From: an uncultured Succinivibrio sp.
GTDB lineage: Bacteria; Pseudomonadota; Gammaproteobacteria; Enterobacterales; Succinivibrionaceae
Length of the DNA: 21,970 nucleotides
Assembly: GCA_900767695.1 (NCBI GenBank)
Contig: CAAGAC010000079.1
Span: forward strand, 1-21,970
Direction of reading: 5' to 3'
Shown: piece after piece, positions 5,918 to 13,967 of the stretch
Position numbering within the stretch: position 1 is the first letter of the stretch
Layout: the number at the start of each line of letters is the position of its first letter
Position numbers and translations under genes: made by a program
The notes under the pieces: generated by a model
The model's input: only the letters and a program-made list of their open reading frames with translations
Told to the model about the DNA's origin: nothing
Database searches by the model: none

Positions 5918-8512
5918 ATGTCAGAGGAAAAGATCCCTTACAACCCCCAGGAAATCGAGCCTGAGGTCCAGAAATACTGGGAAGACCACCAGACCTTCCA
6001 CGCCGTCATGGACAGCAGGAAGGAGAAGTACTACTGCCTAGTGATGCTCCCCTACCCTTCGGGCAAGCTCCACATGGGGCATGTGAGGAACTACACCATA
6101 GGCGACGTCATCGCCCGCTTCCAGAGGCTCAACGGCAAGAACGTCATGTCCCCGATAGGCTGGGACGCCTTCGGCATGCCGGCTGAGAACGCCGCCATCA
6201 AGAACGGCAGGCAGCCTGGCGACTGGACCTACGACAACATCGCCTACATGAAGAAGCAGATCAAGGCCCTGGGCTTCGCCTACGACTGGCAGCGCGAGGT
6301 GGCCACCTGCCGCCCCGAGTACTACAAGTGGGAGCAGAAGTTCTTCGGGGAGCTCTACCGCCGCGGCCTCGTCTACAAGAAGGTGTCCACCGTCAACTGG
6401 TGCCCGGTCGACCACACCGTGCTTGCGAACGAGCAGGTCGAGGACGGCTGCTGCTGGCGCTGCGGCGCGCGCGTCGAGCAGCGCGAGATGCCCCAGTGGT
6501 ACCTGAAGATCACCGCCTACGCCGACGAGCTCCTGAAGGACATCGACCAGCTCTCCGGCTGGCCAGAGCGCGTGCGCACGATGCAGCGCAACTGGATCGG
6601 CAGGTCCGAGGGCCTCAACATCACCTTCAAGGTGGGCGGCTCCGACGACAAGTTCACCGTCTACACCACCCGCCCGGACACCTTCATGGGCGTCACCTAC
6701 GTCTCCATCGCGGCCAACCACCCCCTTGCCAAGAAGGCCTGCGAGGGCAACCCGCAGCTTGAGGCCTTCTGCCAGGAGTGCCTGACCCACAAGAGCTCCG
6801 AGGCCGACATCGCGACCATGGAGAAGAAGGGCATGGCGACCGGACTCTACGCGGTGCACCCGCTAAACGGCCGCAAGGTTCCCATCTATGTCGCGAACTT
6901 CGTCATCATGGACTACGGCACCGGCGCGGTCATGTCGGTCCCGGCCCACGACGAGCGCGACTACGAGTTTGCAAAAAAGTACGGCATCGACATCGCCCAG
7001 GTCATAAAGCCTGCCGACGGGCATGAGATAGACCTCTCAAAGGAGGCCTACACCGAGCACGGCATCGCCTGCAACTCTGGCGAGTTCGACGGCCTTGACT
7101 TCGAGCACGCCTTCAACGCGATTGCCGACAAGCTAATCTCGATGGGCTGCGCCGAGCGCAAGGTCAACTACCGCCTGCGCGACTGGTGCATCTCCCGCCA
7201 GCGCTACTGGGGCGCCCCGATCCCGATGCTCACCGACGACGTGACCGGCGAGGTCGTGCCGGTGCCCGACGACGAGCTTCCGGTGAAGCTGCCCGGCGAC
7301 GTCAAGATCGACGGCGTGACCTCGCCTTTGAAGAAGGATCCGGCCTTCTACAAGACCACCTACAAGGGCCACCCGGCCACCCGCGAGACCGACACCTTCG
7401 ACACCTTCATGGAGTCGTCGTGGTACTTCTGCCGCTACTGCTCGCCGCGCGACGAGAAGGAGATGTTCGACCCCGATGAGGCCAACTACTGGCTCCCTGT
7501 CGACCAGTACATCGGCGGCATCGAGCACGCCGTGATGCACCTGCTGTACGCTAGGTTCTTCTTCAAGCTGCTGCGCGACGCCGGCATGGTCAAGTACGAC
7601 GAGCCCTTCACCAGGCTCCTCTGCCAGGGCATGGTGCTGGCCGACGCCTACTACTACCCCGACAAGGACGGCGTGAAGTGCTGGGTCAGCCCGCTCAAGG
7701 TCACCGCCACCCGCGACGACAAGGGCAACATCGTCAAGGCCGTCGACGACGAGGGCCACGAGCTGCACCACGAGGGCATGATCAAGATGTCCAAGTCCAA
7801 GGCCAACGGCATCGATCCCGACGACATGATCAGGATCTACGGCGCGGACACGGTGAGGCTCTTCCTGATGTTCGCGTCCCCGGCCGAGCTCACCTTGGAG
7901 TGGCGCCAGTCGGGCGTCGAGGGCTCGCTGCGCTTCCTGCGCCGCCTCTGGGCCCAGATCCACGAGCTTGCAGCCTCCGGCAAGCGCGCCGCGCTCGATC
8001 CGTCGAAGCTTTCCGATCAGGGCCGCAGGCTGCGCCACGATCTGCACGCCACGCTCGAGAAGGTCACTGACGACATCGGCCGCCGCCAGACCTTCAACAC
8101 CGCCATCGCCGCGATCATGGAGCTCATGAACGAGGCCCAGAAGTTCCGCCCGGCGTCCGGCAACGACCGCGCGCTGATGTACGAACTCTACGACGACGTC
8201 GTGCTGATGCTCGATCCGGTGGTCCCGCACATCTGCTTCAAGCTCTGGAACGTGCTGGGGCACGATGGCACCATCGACGACGCCTCATGGCCCAAGCCCG
8301 ACAAGGACGCCCTGAAGCCCCTCGACATGGTGCTCGTGGTGCAGGTCAACGGCCGCGTGCGCGCCAAGGTGACCGTGGCCCCGGGGCTTTCCGAGGACAA
8401 GATCCGCGTGATCGCCCTGTCAAACGCCGACGTCAGGAAGTTCACCGACGGCAAGCAGGTGAAGAAGGTCATCTACGTCAGGGGCCGCCTCGTCAACATC
8501 GTCGTGGCCTGA
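5918..8512 (+). CDS. leuS: Leucyl-tRNA synthetase
   Basis: Class Ia synthetase that activates leucine and charges tRNA-Leu in the cytoplasm. It has 864 residues, against about 860 in E. coli. Visible are the HIGH-type motif in YPSGKLHMGHVRNYTIGDV (near residue 50), the connective/editing domain with VYTTRPDTFMGVTYV and VPAHDERD, the zinc-like cysteine pairs CPVDH...CCWRCG, the second catalytic half with LRDWCISRQRYWGAPIP and DTFDTFMESSWYF, and the KMSKS loop in IKMSKSKANGIDPDDM. The C-terminal anticodon-binding and tRNA-contact parts are complete. A GGAG sits 8 nt upstream of the ATG. It heads an operon: lptE begins 19 bp after its stop, then holA and nadD, the usual gammaproteobacterial order. 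Confidence 0.98.
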   Translation: MSEEKIPYNPQEIEPEVQKYWEDHQTFHAVMDSRKEKYYCLVMLPYPSGKLHMGHVRNYTIGDVIARFQRLNGKNVMSPIGWDAFGMPAENAAIKNGRQPGDWTYDNIAYMKKQIKALGFAYDWQREVATCRPEYYKWEQKFFGELYRRGLVYKKVSTVNWCPVDHTVLANEQVEDGCCWRCGARVEQREMPQWYLKITAYADELLKDIDQLSGWPERVRTMQRNWIGRSEGLNITFKVGGSDDKFTVYTTRPDTFMGVTYVSIAANHPLAKKACEGNPQLEAFCQECLTHKSSEADIATMEKKGMATGLYAVHPLNGRKVPIYVANFVIMDYGTGAVMSVPAHDERDYEFAKKYGIDIAQVIKPADGHEIDLSKEAYTEHGIACNSGEFDGLDFEHAFNAIADKLISMGCAERKVNYRLRDWCISRQRYWGAPIPMLTDDVTGEVVPVPDDELPVKLPGDVKIDGVTSPLKKDPAFYKTTYKGHPATRETDTFDTFMESSWYFCRYCSPRDEKEMFDPDEANYWLPVDQYIGGIEHAVMHLLYARFFFKLLRDAGMVKYDEPFTRLLCQGMVLADAYYYPDKDGVKCWVSPLKVTATRDDKGNIVKAVDDEGHELHHEGMIKMSKSKANGIDPDDMIRIYGADTVRLFLMFASPAELTLEWRQSGVEGSLRFLRRLWAQIHELAASGKRAALDPSKLSDQGRRLRHDLHATLEKVTDDIGRRQTFNTAIAAIMELMNEAQKFRPASGNDRALMYELYDDVVLMLDPVVPHICFKLWNVLGHDGTIDDASWPKPDKDALKPLDMVLVVQVNGRVRAKVTVAPGLSEDKIRVIALSNADVRKFTDGKQVKKVIYVRGRLVNIVVA

Positions 8513-8531
8513 GCCTTCAGGGGAGGCAGGA

Positions 8532-9323
8532 ATGCACATGCCAAGGATGGCGCTATGCGCCGCGGCCTTCGCCGCAGCCCTCGCCCTGCAGGGATGCGGG
8601 TTCCACCTCCCGAGCGAGGCGACGCTGTCGGAGACCATGCCCGTCGTGAACTTCGAGGGCAACGAGCGCGGCAGGATGGGAAGGGCCGTGATCCAGAAGC
8701 TGCGCGTGGCGGGCGTCGACGTCCGCACGCGCCAGAGCAGGGAGCACCCGTGGTCGAAGGATCCGGGCGTTCCCCAGCTCCAGGTCTCGGACCCCTCGGT
8801 CTACGCGCCGCTCGTCTCGGTGAACTCCTACCTGGGAGCCTCCGAGTACAACATGATCCTCCGCTCCTCGGGGATCCTGAGGGTGCAGGGCCACCGCCCG
8901 ATCCTCATGCGCGCGTCGATCACCCGCTCCTACCTGAACAAGTCGGGCGCGGCGCTTGCAACCTCCAACGAGTTCGACAACATCTACCGCGAGTCCTGCG
9001 ATGAGCTGGCAGCCCAGATGGTCACCCGCCTGGGCTACCTCGGGCGCCAGTCCGATCCCAACGACAAGGCGCCCTCCCCGGCAGAGCTCACCGTCTCCAC
9101 CGACGATCCCTCCACCGCGCTCAAGGACGAGCCGCCTGCGGGCATGACCCTCATGGAGGCGCTGCGCTACGAGGGCGAGAAGGAGAAGCAGTCTGGAAGC
9201 GGCACCACGCTCGACTCCCTGAACAACGGCTCTGCCGTGCTGGAGGGAACGCACGATCTGCCCAAGGTCAAGCCCGAGCTTAAGAACGAGGCGCCCGCCT
9301 CGGTGAGCGCCGAGGGCTTCTGA
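8532..9323 (+). CDS. lptE: LPS-assembly outer-membrane lipoprotein LptE
   Basis: LptE plugs the LptD barrel and helps insert lipopolysaccharide into the outer leaflet. A short signal peptide ends in the lipobox LQGC (residues 19-22), so Cys22 would be lipidated; GCGFHLP after it is typical. The hallmark order leuS-lptE-holA supports the call more than sequence identity, which is low across the family. The protein is 263 residues, while E. coli LptE has about 193. The extra part is a hydrophilic tail rich in Pro, Glu, Asp and Lys from about residue 170. GGAGG lies 5 nt before the ATG. The stop shares one base with the holA start (TGATG), so translation is probably coupled. Confidence 0.9.
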   Translation: MHMPRMALCAAAFAAALALQGCGFHLPSEATLSETMPVVNFEGNERGRMGRAVIQKLRVAGVDVRTRQSREHPWSKDPGVPQLQVSDPSVYAPLVSVNSYLGASEYNMILRSSGILRVQGHRPILMRASITRSYLNKSGAALATSNEFDNIYRESCDELAAQMVTRLGYLGRQSDPNDKAPSPAELTVSTDDPSTALKDEPPAGMTLMEALRYEGEKEKQSGSGTTLDSLNNGSAVLEGTHDLPKVKPELKNEAPASVSAEGF

Positions 9324-10405
9324 TGGGAGCGTCCTGCGCCTACGTGATCTGCTCTGATGATCCGCTCCTTAAAAAGGAGCGCGGCGAGCAGATCATGGCA
9401 CAGGCGCGGCGCGACCTCCCAAACGCCGAGTTCATGCTCTTCACCGACACCGACTTCAAGAGCACGGTCGATCCCGATCTGAGCGCGCTTGAGAACGAGC
9501 TCATCGACCCGGGCCTCTTCGGGGGCGACCGGATAATCAGGATCTGCCTGCGCGCGCTCAACCAGGCCGCCTGCCGCGTGATGCTGCTCGTCGCCGAGCG
9601 CATGAGATCGGGCGTCGTCGTCATCATCGAGCTTCCCCGCGTGACCGCCGCCTATGGAAAGGTCGCGCCCAGGACCTACAAGGAGCCCACGCGCAGGATG
9701 GGCGTCAACGGCCTTGCCAACCTGGCCTTTGGCTGCATCAAGGGCATAGGCGGGAGCATCGAGATGCTCTACCCTCCCGAGGGGGCGCAGCTCGTGCGCT
9801 GGATCCAGTCCCGCGCCGCCGCCTGCTCGCTGCGCTGCAGCCTGGAATGCGCGCAGATCATGGCCTCGATGGGCGAGGGCAACCTCATCAGCATCGACCA
9901 GACCCTGAGGCTAATCGGCATGACCTCCAGGGGCGGCGATCTCACGCCCGAGATGATCAGCAGCACCATGGCCTCGGACAGCCGCTTCACCGGCTTCGAG
10001 TTTGCAGAGGCCGTGCTCGGAGGAGACTTCCTGAGGGCGCTCAACGTGCTCTCCTCCACAGTCTCCCAGGGCAATGCGGTCGAGGCGCTTGGCCTTCTCA
10101 TCTCGCGCCTCGACTCCGCGCTGCGCGCATCCTCCGCGGTCAAGGGCAGCGACATCGCCTCGATGATGCCCAAGGAGCGCAGCGCGTTCTTCATGAGGCT
10201 TGGCGTCAAGACCCCCGGGCTTCAGAACGCGGTGCTGCGCGCGGCAGGGTCGATGCCGCAGAGGCTCTTCTCCTTCATCACCGCGCGGCTGGCCCTCGCC
10301 TCGTCCGCATTAAGCCGCTTTGACACCTCCAGGGCCCGCCGCGCGCTTGAGGATCTCTGCGCCGCAGTGGGGAACTTCGGCGCGATGGAGCTTCAGGCCC
10401 CATGA
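9323..10405 (+). CDS. holA: DNA polymerase III delta subunit
   Basis: HolA opens the beta sliding clamp within the clamp loader. Its 360 residues compare with 343 in E. coli. The start matches the family pattern YVICSDDPLLKKERGEQI (usually Y-h-G-D-hLL-E) and continues with FTDTDF and ENELIDPGLFGGDRIIRICL, the delta N-terminal domain. GEGNLISIDQTLRLI is the conserved segment (GN-L-s--E-eKL) of the second domain. The C-terminal third is helical, as expected for the collar domain. It overlaps lptE by one base and nadD by four (ATGA), consistent with strict operon coupling. Homology by eye is moderate; gene order makes the call firm. Confidence 0.93.
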   Translation: MGASCAYVICSDDPLLKKERGEQIMAQARRDLPNAEFMLFTDTDFKSTVDPDLSALENELIDPGLFGGDRIIRICLRALNQAACRVMLLVAERMRSGVVVIIELPRVTAAYGKVAPRTYKEPTRRMGVNGLANLAFGCIKGIGGSIEMLYPPEGAQLVRWIQSRAAACSLRCSLECAQIMASMGEGNLISIDQTLRLIGMTSRGGDLTPEMISSTMASDSRFTGFEFAEAVLGGDFLRALNVLSSTVSQGNAVEALGLLISRLDSALRASSAVKGSDIASMMPKERSAFFMRLGVKTPGLQNAVLRAAGSMPQRLFSFITARLALASSALSRFDTSRARRALEDLCAAVGNFGAMELQAP

Positions 10406-11082
10406 CATCCGCGCTCTCCACCGGGATCCTCGGCGGATCGTTCAACCCGGTCCACCGCGACCACATCGCGATGGCCCTCGAGGCCAGAAGGCGCCTCAGG
10501 CTTGACCGAGTGATCTTCATCACCAACGCCTCGCCTGCCTACAAGAACACCGCGGGCACCTCCTATAAAGATCGCCGGGCGATGCTCGAGCTGGCAATCA
10601 AGCCCTACCCCTTCTTTTCAATAAGCGACCTCGAGTCCGATCCCTCCGAGCACCACTACACCTTCGACACGCTATCGAAGCTGAGAAGGGAGCTTGGGCC
10701 TGAGGAGAGGCTGTTCTTCCTGATGGGGACGGACTCGCTGCTCTACCTCGACGAGTGGAAGCGCGGACTGGAGCTTGTGAAGCTTGCAAACCTCGCGGTC
10801 ATAGGCCGCAAGGGGCACCTTGAGCGGGAGGTGAAGCCCGTGATAGCAGACTTCCTAAAGCGAACCCGCGTGGACGAGGGTTCGCCTGAGTTTGAAAAGG
10901 CGCTCATGGATCCCTGCGGGCACTGCCTCATGCTCTCCTCCTGCCTGCACTTCATCTCATCCCAGGCCCTGCGCGAGGAGATCTCCATAACGCCCAGCGG
11001 CACTCTTGCCGGGGAGTACCTGGAGCCCGAGGTCCTGAAGTACGCCCTCTCGCACCACCTCTATGACCGCCGGCGCGGCTGA
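10402..11082 (+). CDS. nadD: Nicotinate-nucleotide adenylyltransferase
   Basis: Transfers AMP from ATP to nicotinate mononucleotide to make deamido-NAD in NAD synthesis. It has 226 residues. GILGGSFNPVHRDHIAMA (residues 7-24) is the nucleotidyltransferase (T/H)xGH region in the form HRDH, with Asp in place of the usual Gly. FITNASPAYKNTAGTSYKDRRAMLELAI, SDLESDPSEHHYTFDTLSKLR and FFLMGTDSL match the NadD pattern (P-hK, s--R--M, YT-DTL, GxD-h). The ATP-binding ISSTxIR motif appears as ISSQALR. The start ATG overlaps the holA stop. The last gene of the leuS operon, followed by a hairpin before the convergent porin gene. Confidence 0.93.
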   Translation: MTSALSTGILGGSFNPVHRDHIAMALEARRRLRLDRVIFITNASPAYKNTAGTSYKDRRAMLELAIKPYPFFSISDLESDPSEHHYTFDTLSKLRRELGPEERLFFLMGTDSLLYLDEWKRGLELVKLANLAVIGRKGHLEREVKPVIADFLKRTRVDEGSPEFEKALMDPCGHCLMLSSCLHFISSQALREEISITPSGTLAGEYLEPEVLKYALSHHLYDRRRG

Positions 11083-11133
11083 TCTCTCCAAAATCTTGCC
11101 AGCAAGCGGCGATCAGCTAAGTTCAGAGACTTG

Positions 11134-11165
11134 AAAGCCCGGGAGCCTTGCGGCCCCCGGGCTTT
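11134..11165. terminator. Bidirectional hairpin between nadD and the porin gene
   Basis: AAAGCCCGGG (11134-11143) pairs perfectly with CCCGGGCTTT (11156-11165) across a 12-nt loop. T residues end the stem in both directions (CTTTATC on plus, CTTTCAAG on minus). It lies between convergent genes ending at 11082 and 11189, so it can serve both. Confidence 0.75.
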
Positions 11166-11188
11166 ATCAGCTCAGGCGCTTTAGCCTA

Positions 11189-12349
11189 TCAGAAGGTGTA
11201 GCGCGCGCCGACAGCGTAGAGGCTGTCATCGGTGATGCCGGCGAAGTCGGAGCCGAAGCCCTCGTCGTCGGAGCCGGCGTCGAACTGCGCCTCGGCCCAG
11301 ATGTTGAAGTTCTCGTTGGCCGCGTAGTTCAGGTAGACCGGAACCTTGCGGGTGGCGGCGCTGGTGTGCTCGATGCCGTAGAAGCCGTCGCCGCCGTCAA
11401 GCGAGAGCTGGTTGTACTCGTAGCCGACAGCGAGGCTGATGCCGCTGTCCCAGGCGTAGTTGACCACGGCCTCGACGCCCTTGAGGCTGTAGTGGTGCTC
11501 GCCCTCTACATCGTTGATGGTGCTGTCAAGGGAGAACCTGCGGCCGTCGTACATCACGCCCATGTAGAGGCCGGAGTCGAGGCTGCCCCAGGTGACTGCG
11601 GCGGAGAACTCGCGCATGTTGCGGACATTGGCGCCCACGCCATAGAAGTCGCCGAAGTCGACGGAGCTCTCGTCGCCATCGTCGTTCTGGCCGCGCAGGT
11701 AGGCGTAGCCGGCCTTGACGCTGATGGGTCCGAAGAGGACGTCAGGGGAAGTCCAGCCGGCCATCACGGAGAACGAGTTGTTGATGTTCATCTCGTCGCC
11801 GTCGCCTGCCAGCGAGCCGCCGACGGTGGCGTGGTTGACGGCAAAGCCGTAGGAAGCTCCGAGGTCGAAGCCGTAGCCCGACCAGTTGTAGCGGACGGTG
11901 CCTGACCTCCAGTCATCGCAGCCGGGCTGGCCGACGGTGCCGTAGTCCTCGAAGATGTCGGTGGTCTCGATGACCGACTTCACGGCATCGTAGGTGCGGC
12001 CGGCGGTGATGGTGCCGAACTGGCCGAAGTCGACGCCAACATACTGCTCGCGGGTGTCGAAGCTGTCGTGGGCGTTCTCGGTGCCGTTGCTGTCATTGGT
12101 GTCCCACTCGGTGAAGCCGAAGCCGGAGATGCCATGGGCGATCTCGGTGCGGCCGGCGACGTTGAAGCGGGCGGAGTTCTCGATGGCCTGATCGCCGTCG
12201 GCAACCGAGCCGTAGTGGGTGGAGTGCCAGACGGCCTGGACGCGGCCGCCGATGTCAAGCTGGGTGCCGTTCTTGTCATAGACGGTGGCGGCATTGGCCG
12301 AGGCGGCCGCGAAGGCGGCGATGGCCAGGGCGATGAGTGACTTCTTCAT
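11189..12349 (-). CDS. General (OmpC/OmpF-type) outer-membrane porin
   Basis: 386 residues. The signal peptide MKKSLIALAIAAFAAASANA is followed by ATVYDKNGTQLDIGGRVQA, the first strand of gram-negative porins. Later segments show amphipathic beta strands: GRTEIAHGISGFGFTEWD, EQYVGVDFGQFGTITAGRTYDAVK (close to the family's R-ayVGL-g-fG-l--GR), YNWSGYGFDLGASYG, and VNYAWDSGISLAVGYEYN. The last residues are VGARYTF, with the terminal Phe that the BAM complex recognises. It forms a trimeric diffusion pore for small hydrophilic solutes. GAAGGGA sits about 7 nt before the ATG. The strong promoter and 5' palindrome upstream suggest high, controlled expression. It interrupts the usual nadD-rsfS neighbourhood in the opposite direction. 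Substrate preference cannot be read from sequence. Confidence 0.9.
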   Translation of the reverse strand: MKKSLIALAIAAFAAASANAATVYDKNGTQLDIGGRVQAVWHSTHYGSVADGDQAIENSARFNVAGRTEIAHGISGFGFTEWDTNDSNGTENAHDSFDTREQYVGVDFGQFGTITAGRTYDAVKSVIETTDIFEDYGTVGQPGCDDWRSGTVRYNWSGYGFDLGASYGFAVNHATVGGSLAGDGDEMNINNSFSVMAGWTSPDVLFGPISVKAGYAYLRGQNDDGDESSVDFGDFYGVGANVRNMREFSAAVTWGSLDSGLYMGVMYDGRRFSLDSTINDVEGEHHYSLKGVEAVVNYAWDSGISLAVGYEYNQLSLDGGDGFYGIEHTSAATRKVPVYLNYAANENFNIWAEAQFDAGSDDEGFGSDFAGITDDSLYAVGARYTF

Positions 12350-12380
12350 ATGAATCCCTTCAATGTTCTTTTTCTATCAA

Positions 12381-12411
12381 GTTAGCGATGGCTAAGTTAG
12401 CCATTGCTAAC
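12381..12411. promoter_or_regulatory. 15-bp palindrome at the porin transcript start: operator or 5' stem-loop
   Basis: GTTAGCGATGGCTAA (12381-12395) and TTAGCCATTGCTAAC (12397-12411) are inverted copies with one mismatch and a single central base. The palindrome begins about 7 bp after the porin -10 box and ends about 31 bp before the ATG, so it covers the predicted start of transcription. As DNA it is a plausible repressor operator. As RNA it would fold at the very 5' end, as in stabilising leaders of porin mRNAs. Confidence 0.7.
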
Positions 12412-12417
12412 GGCGTC

Positions 12418-12445
12418 ATTATACAGAATGATTGACCCGGATCAA
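12418..12445 (-). promoter_or_regulatory. Strong sigma-70 promoter of the porin gene
   Basis: On the minus strand: TTGATC (12440-12445, four of six), 16-bp spacer, perfect TATAAT (12418-12423). An A run precedes the -35 box, like an UP element. The start of transcription would fall near 12411, at the edge of the palindrome. Confidence 0.75.
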
Positions 12446-12555
12446 CTTTTTTTCGGGTGTTTTTCGCATCTGCCAGATGTTTTCCAAGGGAGCGTAAAAG
12501 TCGCGTCCAGCCCCGTGCTGTTGTATGATTGGGGAATGGAAAATGGAGGCTTCGA

Positions 12556-13089
12556 ATGTCAGCAGGCAACGTAATTGAAAACATGCTCACAAGGCGCAGC
12601 GTGCGCGCCTTCGATCCTTCGAGGGCCATTTCGGACGAGGATCTCAAGCGCATCGCCGAGGCCGGGATCTGGGCCCCTTCGGGCAAGAACCGCCAGGCAA
12701 GCGCGGTGATCGTCATCAGGGATCCAGATCTGAGAGGCCGACTCTCAGAGCTCAACTGCAGGATAGGCGGCTGGGACAAGGGCTTCGATCCCTTCTACGG
12801 CGCGCCGGTCGTCATGGCCGTGCTCTCCAAGAAGGGGATCCCAACTGCGGTTTGCGATGGCTCGGTGATCCTCGAGAACATCATGCTCGCAGCCCACGCC
12901 CTGGGCATAGGCTCGTGCTGGATCCACCGCTGCCGCGAGGAGTTCGAGACCGATCTTGGAAAGGAAATCCTGAGAAAGGCAGGCCTTGAGGGCGAGTGGG
13001 AGGGCATCGGCCACGCCGCCCTTGGCTACGCCAAGGGCCCCGAGCCCGCAGCCCATCCGCGCCTTCCCGGGCGCGTCGTCACGCTTTGA
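12556..13089 (+). CDS. Nitroreductase-family flavoprotein
   Basis: 177 residues from the ATG at 12556, chosen because GGAGG lies 6 nt upstream; longer starts give residues foreign to the family. Visible family marks are NMLTRRSVRAFDP (FMN phosphate contact, residues 9-21), WAPSGKNRQ (residues 36-44), YGAPVVMAVL, SVILENIMLAAHALGIGSCWI (dimer and flavin helix) and GHAALGYAKG near the end. Members use FMN and NAD(P)H to reduce nitro compounds, quinones or enones, and the true substrate cannot be told. It begins a plus-strand set with rsfS (17-nt gap) and rlmH. A TATGAT at 12524-12529 is a possible -10 box without a good -35. It is divergent from the porin. Confidence 0.88.
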   Translation: MSAGNVIENMLTRRSVRAFDPSRAISDEDLKRIAEAGIWAPSGKNRQASAVIVIRDPDLRGRLSELNCRIGGWDKGFDPFYGAPVVMAVLSKKGIPTAVCDGSVILENIMLAAHALGIGSCWIHRCREEFETDLGKEILRKAGLEGEWEGIGHAALGYAKGPEPAAHPRLPGRVVTL

Positions 13090-13105
13090 CAGGAGAAAGG
13101 AGCGC

Positions 13106-13489
13106 ATGGCAGATAACGCAGCAATTCCGGCAAATGATCTAGCAAAAGCCGATCCATCCGCGCTTGCAGGGGCATGCATGAACGGACTGACGGACTTCAA
13201 GGCCAAGGATCTCGTGTGCATCGACGTGGAGGGCAGATCCTCGGTTGCCGACCGCATGCTCATCTGCTCGGGCACCTCGGCGCGCCACGTCGAGGCCATA
13301 GCCGATCACCTCGCCGACAGGCTCTCGGGCCTTGGGATCACGGGGATCTCCATCTCCGGCGGGCAGACCGGAGAATGGATGATCGTCGATGCCGGCGGGG
13401 TGATGGTCCACATCATGTGCCCCGAGGCGCGCGAGCGCTACCGCCTCGAGGATCTCTACCGCGCCATGGGCCAGGGCGAGGCCTCCTGA
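13106..13489 (+). CDS. rsfS: Ribosomal silencing factor RsfS
   Basis: 127 residues. RsfS binds ribosomal protein uL14 and blocks subunit joining when nutrients are short. The core KAKDLVCIDVEGRSSVADRMLICSGTSARHVEAIADHLADRL, then GGQTGEWMIVDAGGVMVHIMCPEARERYRLEDLY, follows the whole DUF143 domain. The start ATG at 13106 is preceded by AGGAGAAAGGAG; earlier starts in the frame would run inside the nitroreductase gene. About 20 extra residues precede the domain. It is followed one base later by rlmH, the usual partner order. Confidence 0.96.
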   Translation: MADNAAIPANDLAKADPSALAGACMNGLTDFKAKDLVCIDVEGRSSVADRMLICSGTSARHVEAIADHLADRLSGLGITGISISGGQTGEWMIVDAGGVMVHIMCPEARERYRLEDLYRAMGQGEAS

Positions 13490-13490
13490 C

Positions 13491-13961
13491 TTGAAGATCA
13501 TCGTGCTCGCGGTGGGCAACCGCATGCCCTCCTGGGTGCAGGAGGCCGTGGCGATCTACCAGAAGCGCTTCCCGCCCGAACTGAGGCTGGAGTTCCGCGA
13601 GATCCCGCCGCAGCGCCGCGACGGGCGCGGCTCGGAGATCCGGGCGATGGAGAAGGAGGGCAAGGCCCTGCTCGAGGCCATCCCCAAGAAATCCTACGTC
13701 ATCGCGCTCGACGAGCGCGGCAGGCAGCACACCTCGGAGGAGCTTGCCAAAAAGGTCTCCTCCTGGGAGGGGCTTGGCTGCGACGTCGCGCTCCTCGTCG
13801 GCGGCCCCAACGGGCTTACCGACGAGTGCAGGGCTCGCGCCTCCGAGCTATGGTCGCTCTCCAAGCTCACCCTGCCCCATCCTCTTGTAAGGGTCTTCCT
13901 GGCCGAGACGCTCTACCGGGCCTACAGCATCGGCGCGGGGCTGCCCTACCACCGGGCGTGA
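13491..13961 (+). CDS. rlmH: 23S rRNA (pseudouridine1915-N3)-methyltransferase RlmH
   Basis: 156 residues, against 155 in E. coli. A SPOUT methyltransferase that methylates the pseudouridine at position 1915 of 23S rRNA using S-adenosylmethionine. It starts at a TTG directly after the rsfS stop, giving MKIIVLAVGNRMPSWVQEAVAIYQKRFP, which aligns with the family N-terminus; a later ATG would cut the first strand. YVIALDERGRQHTSEELA, ALLVGGPNGL and SKLTLPHPLVRVFLAETLYRAYSI form the trefoil knot and SAM pocket. The end PYHRA matches the conserved PYH(R/K) terminus. Translation is probably coupled to rsfS. Confidence 0.97.
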   Translation: MKIIVLAVGNRMPSWVQEAVAIYQKRFPPELRLEFREIPPQRRDGRGSEIRAMEKEGKALLEAIPKKSYVIALDERGRQHTSEELAKKVSSWEGLGCDVALLVGGPNGLTDECRARASELWSLSKLTLPHPLVRVFLAETLYRAYSIGAGLPYHRA

Positions 13962-13967
13962 TGGTGC

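Noticed and set aside
7133..8263. 376-residue open frame on the minus strand inside leuS
   Set aside because: It is the antisense of a well-conserved leuS region in GC-rich DNA, low in complexity, with no recognisable motif.
12529..12555. Upstream start for the nitroreductase
   Set aside because: GGAGG directly precedes the ATG at 12556, and the extra residues do not fit the family.
12360..12779. 139-residue minus-strand frame spanning the porin promoter
   Set aside because: It runs across the porin promoter and palindrome and antisense to the nitroreductase; no motif.
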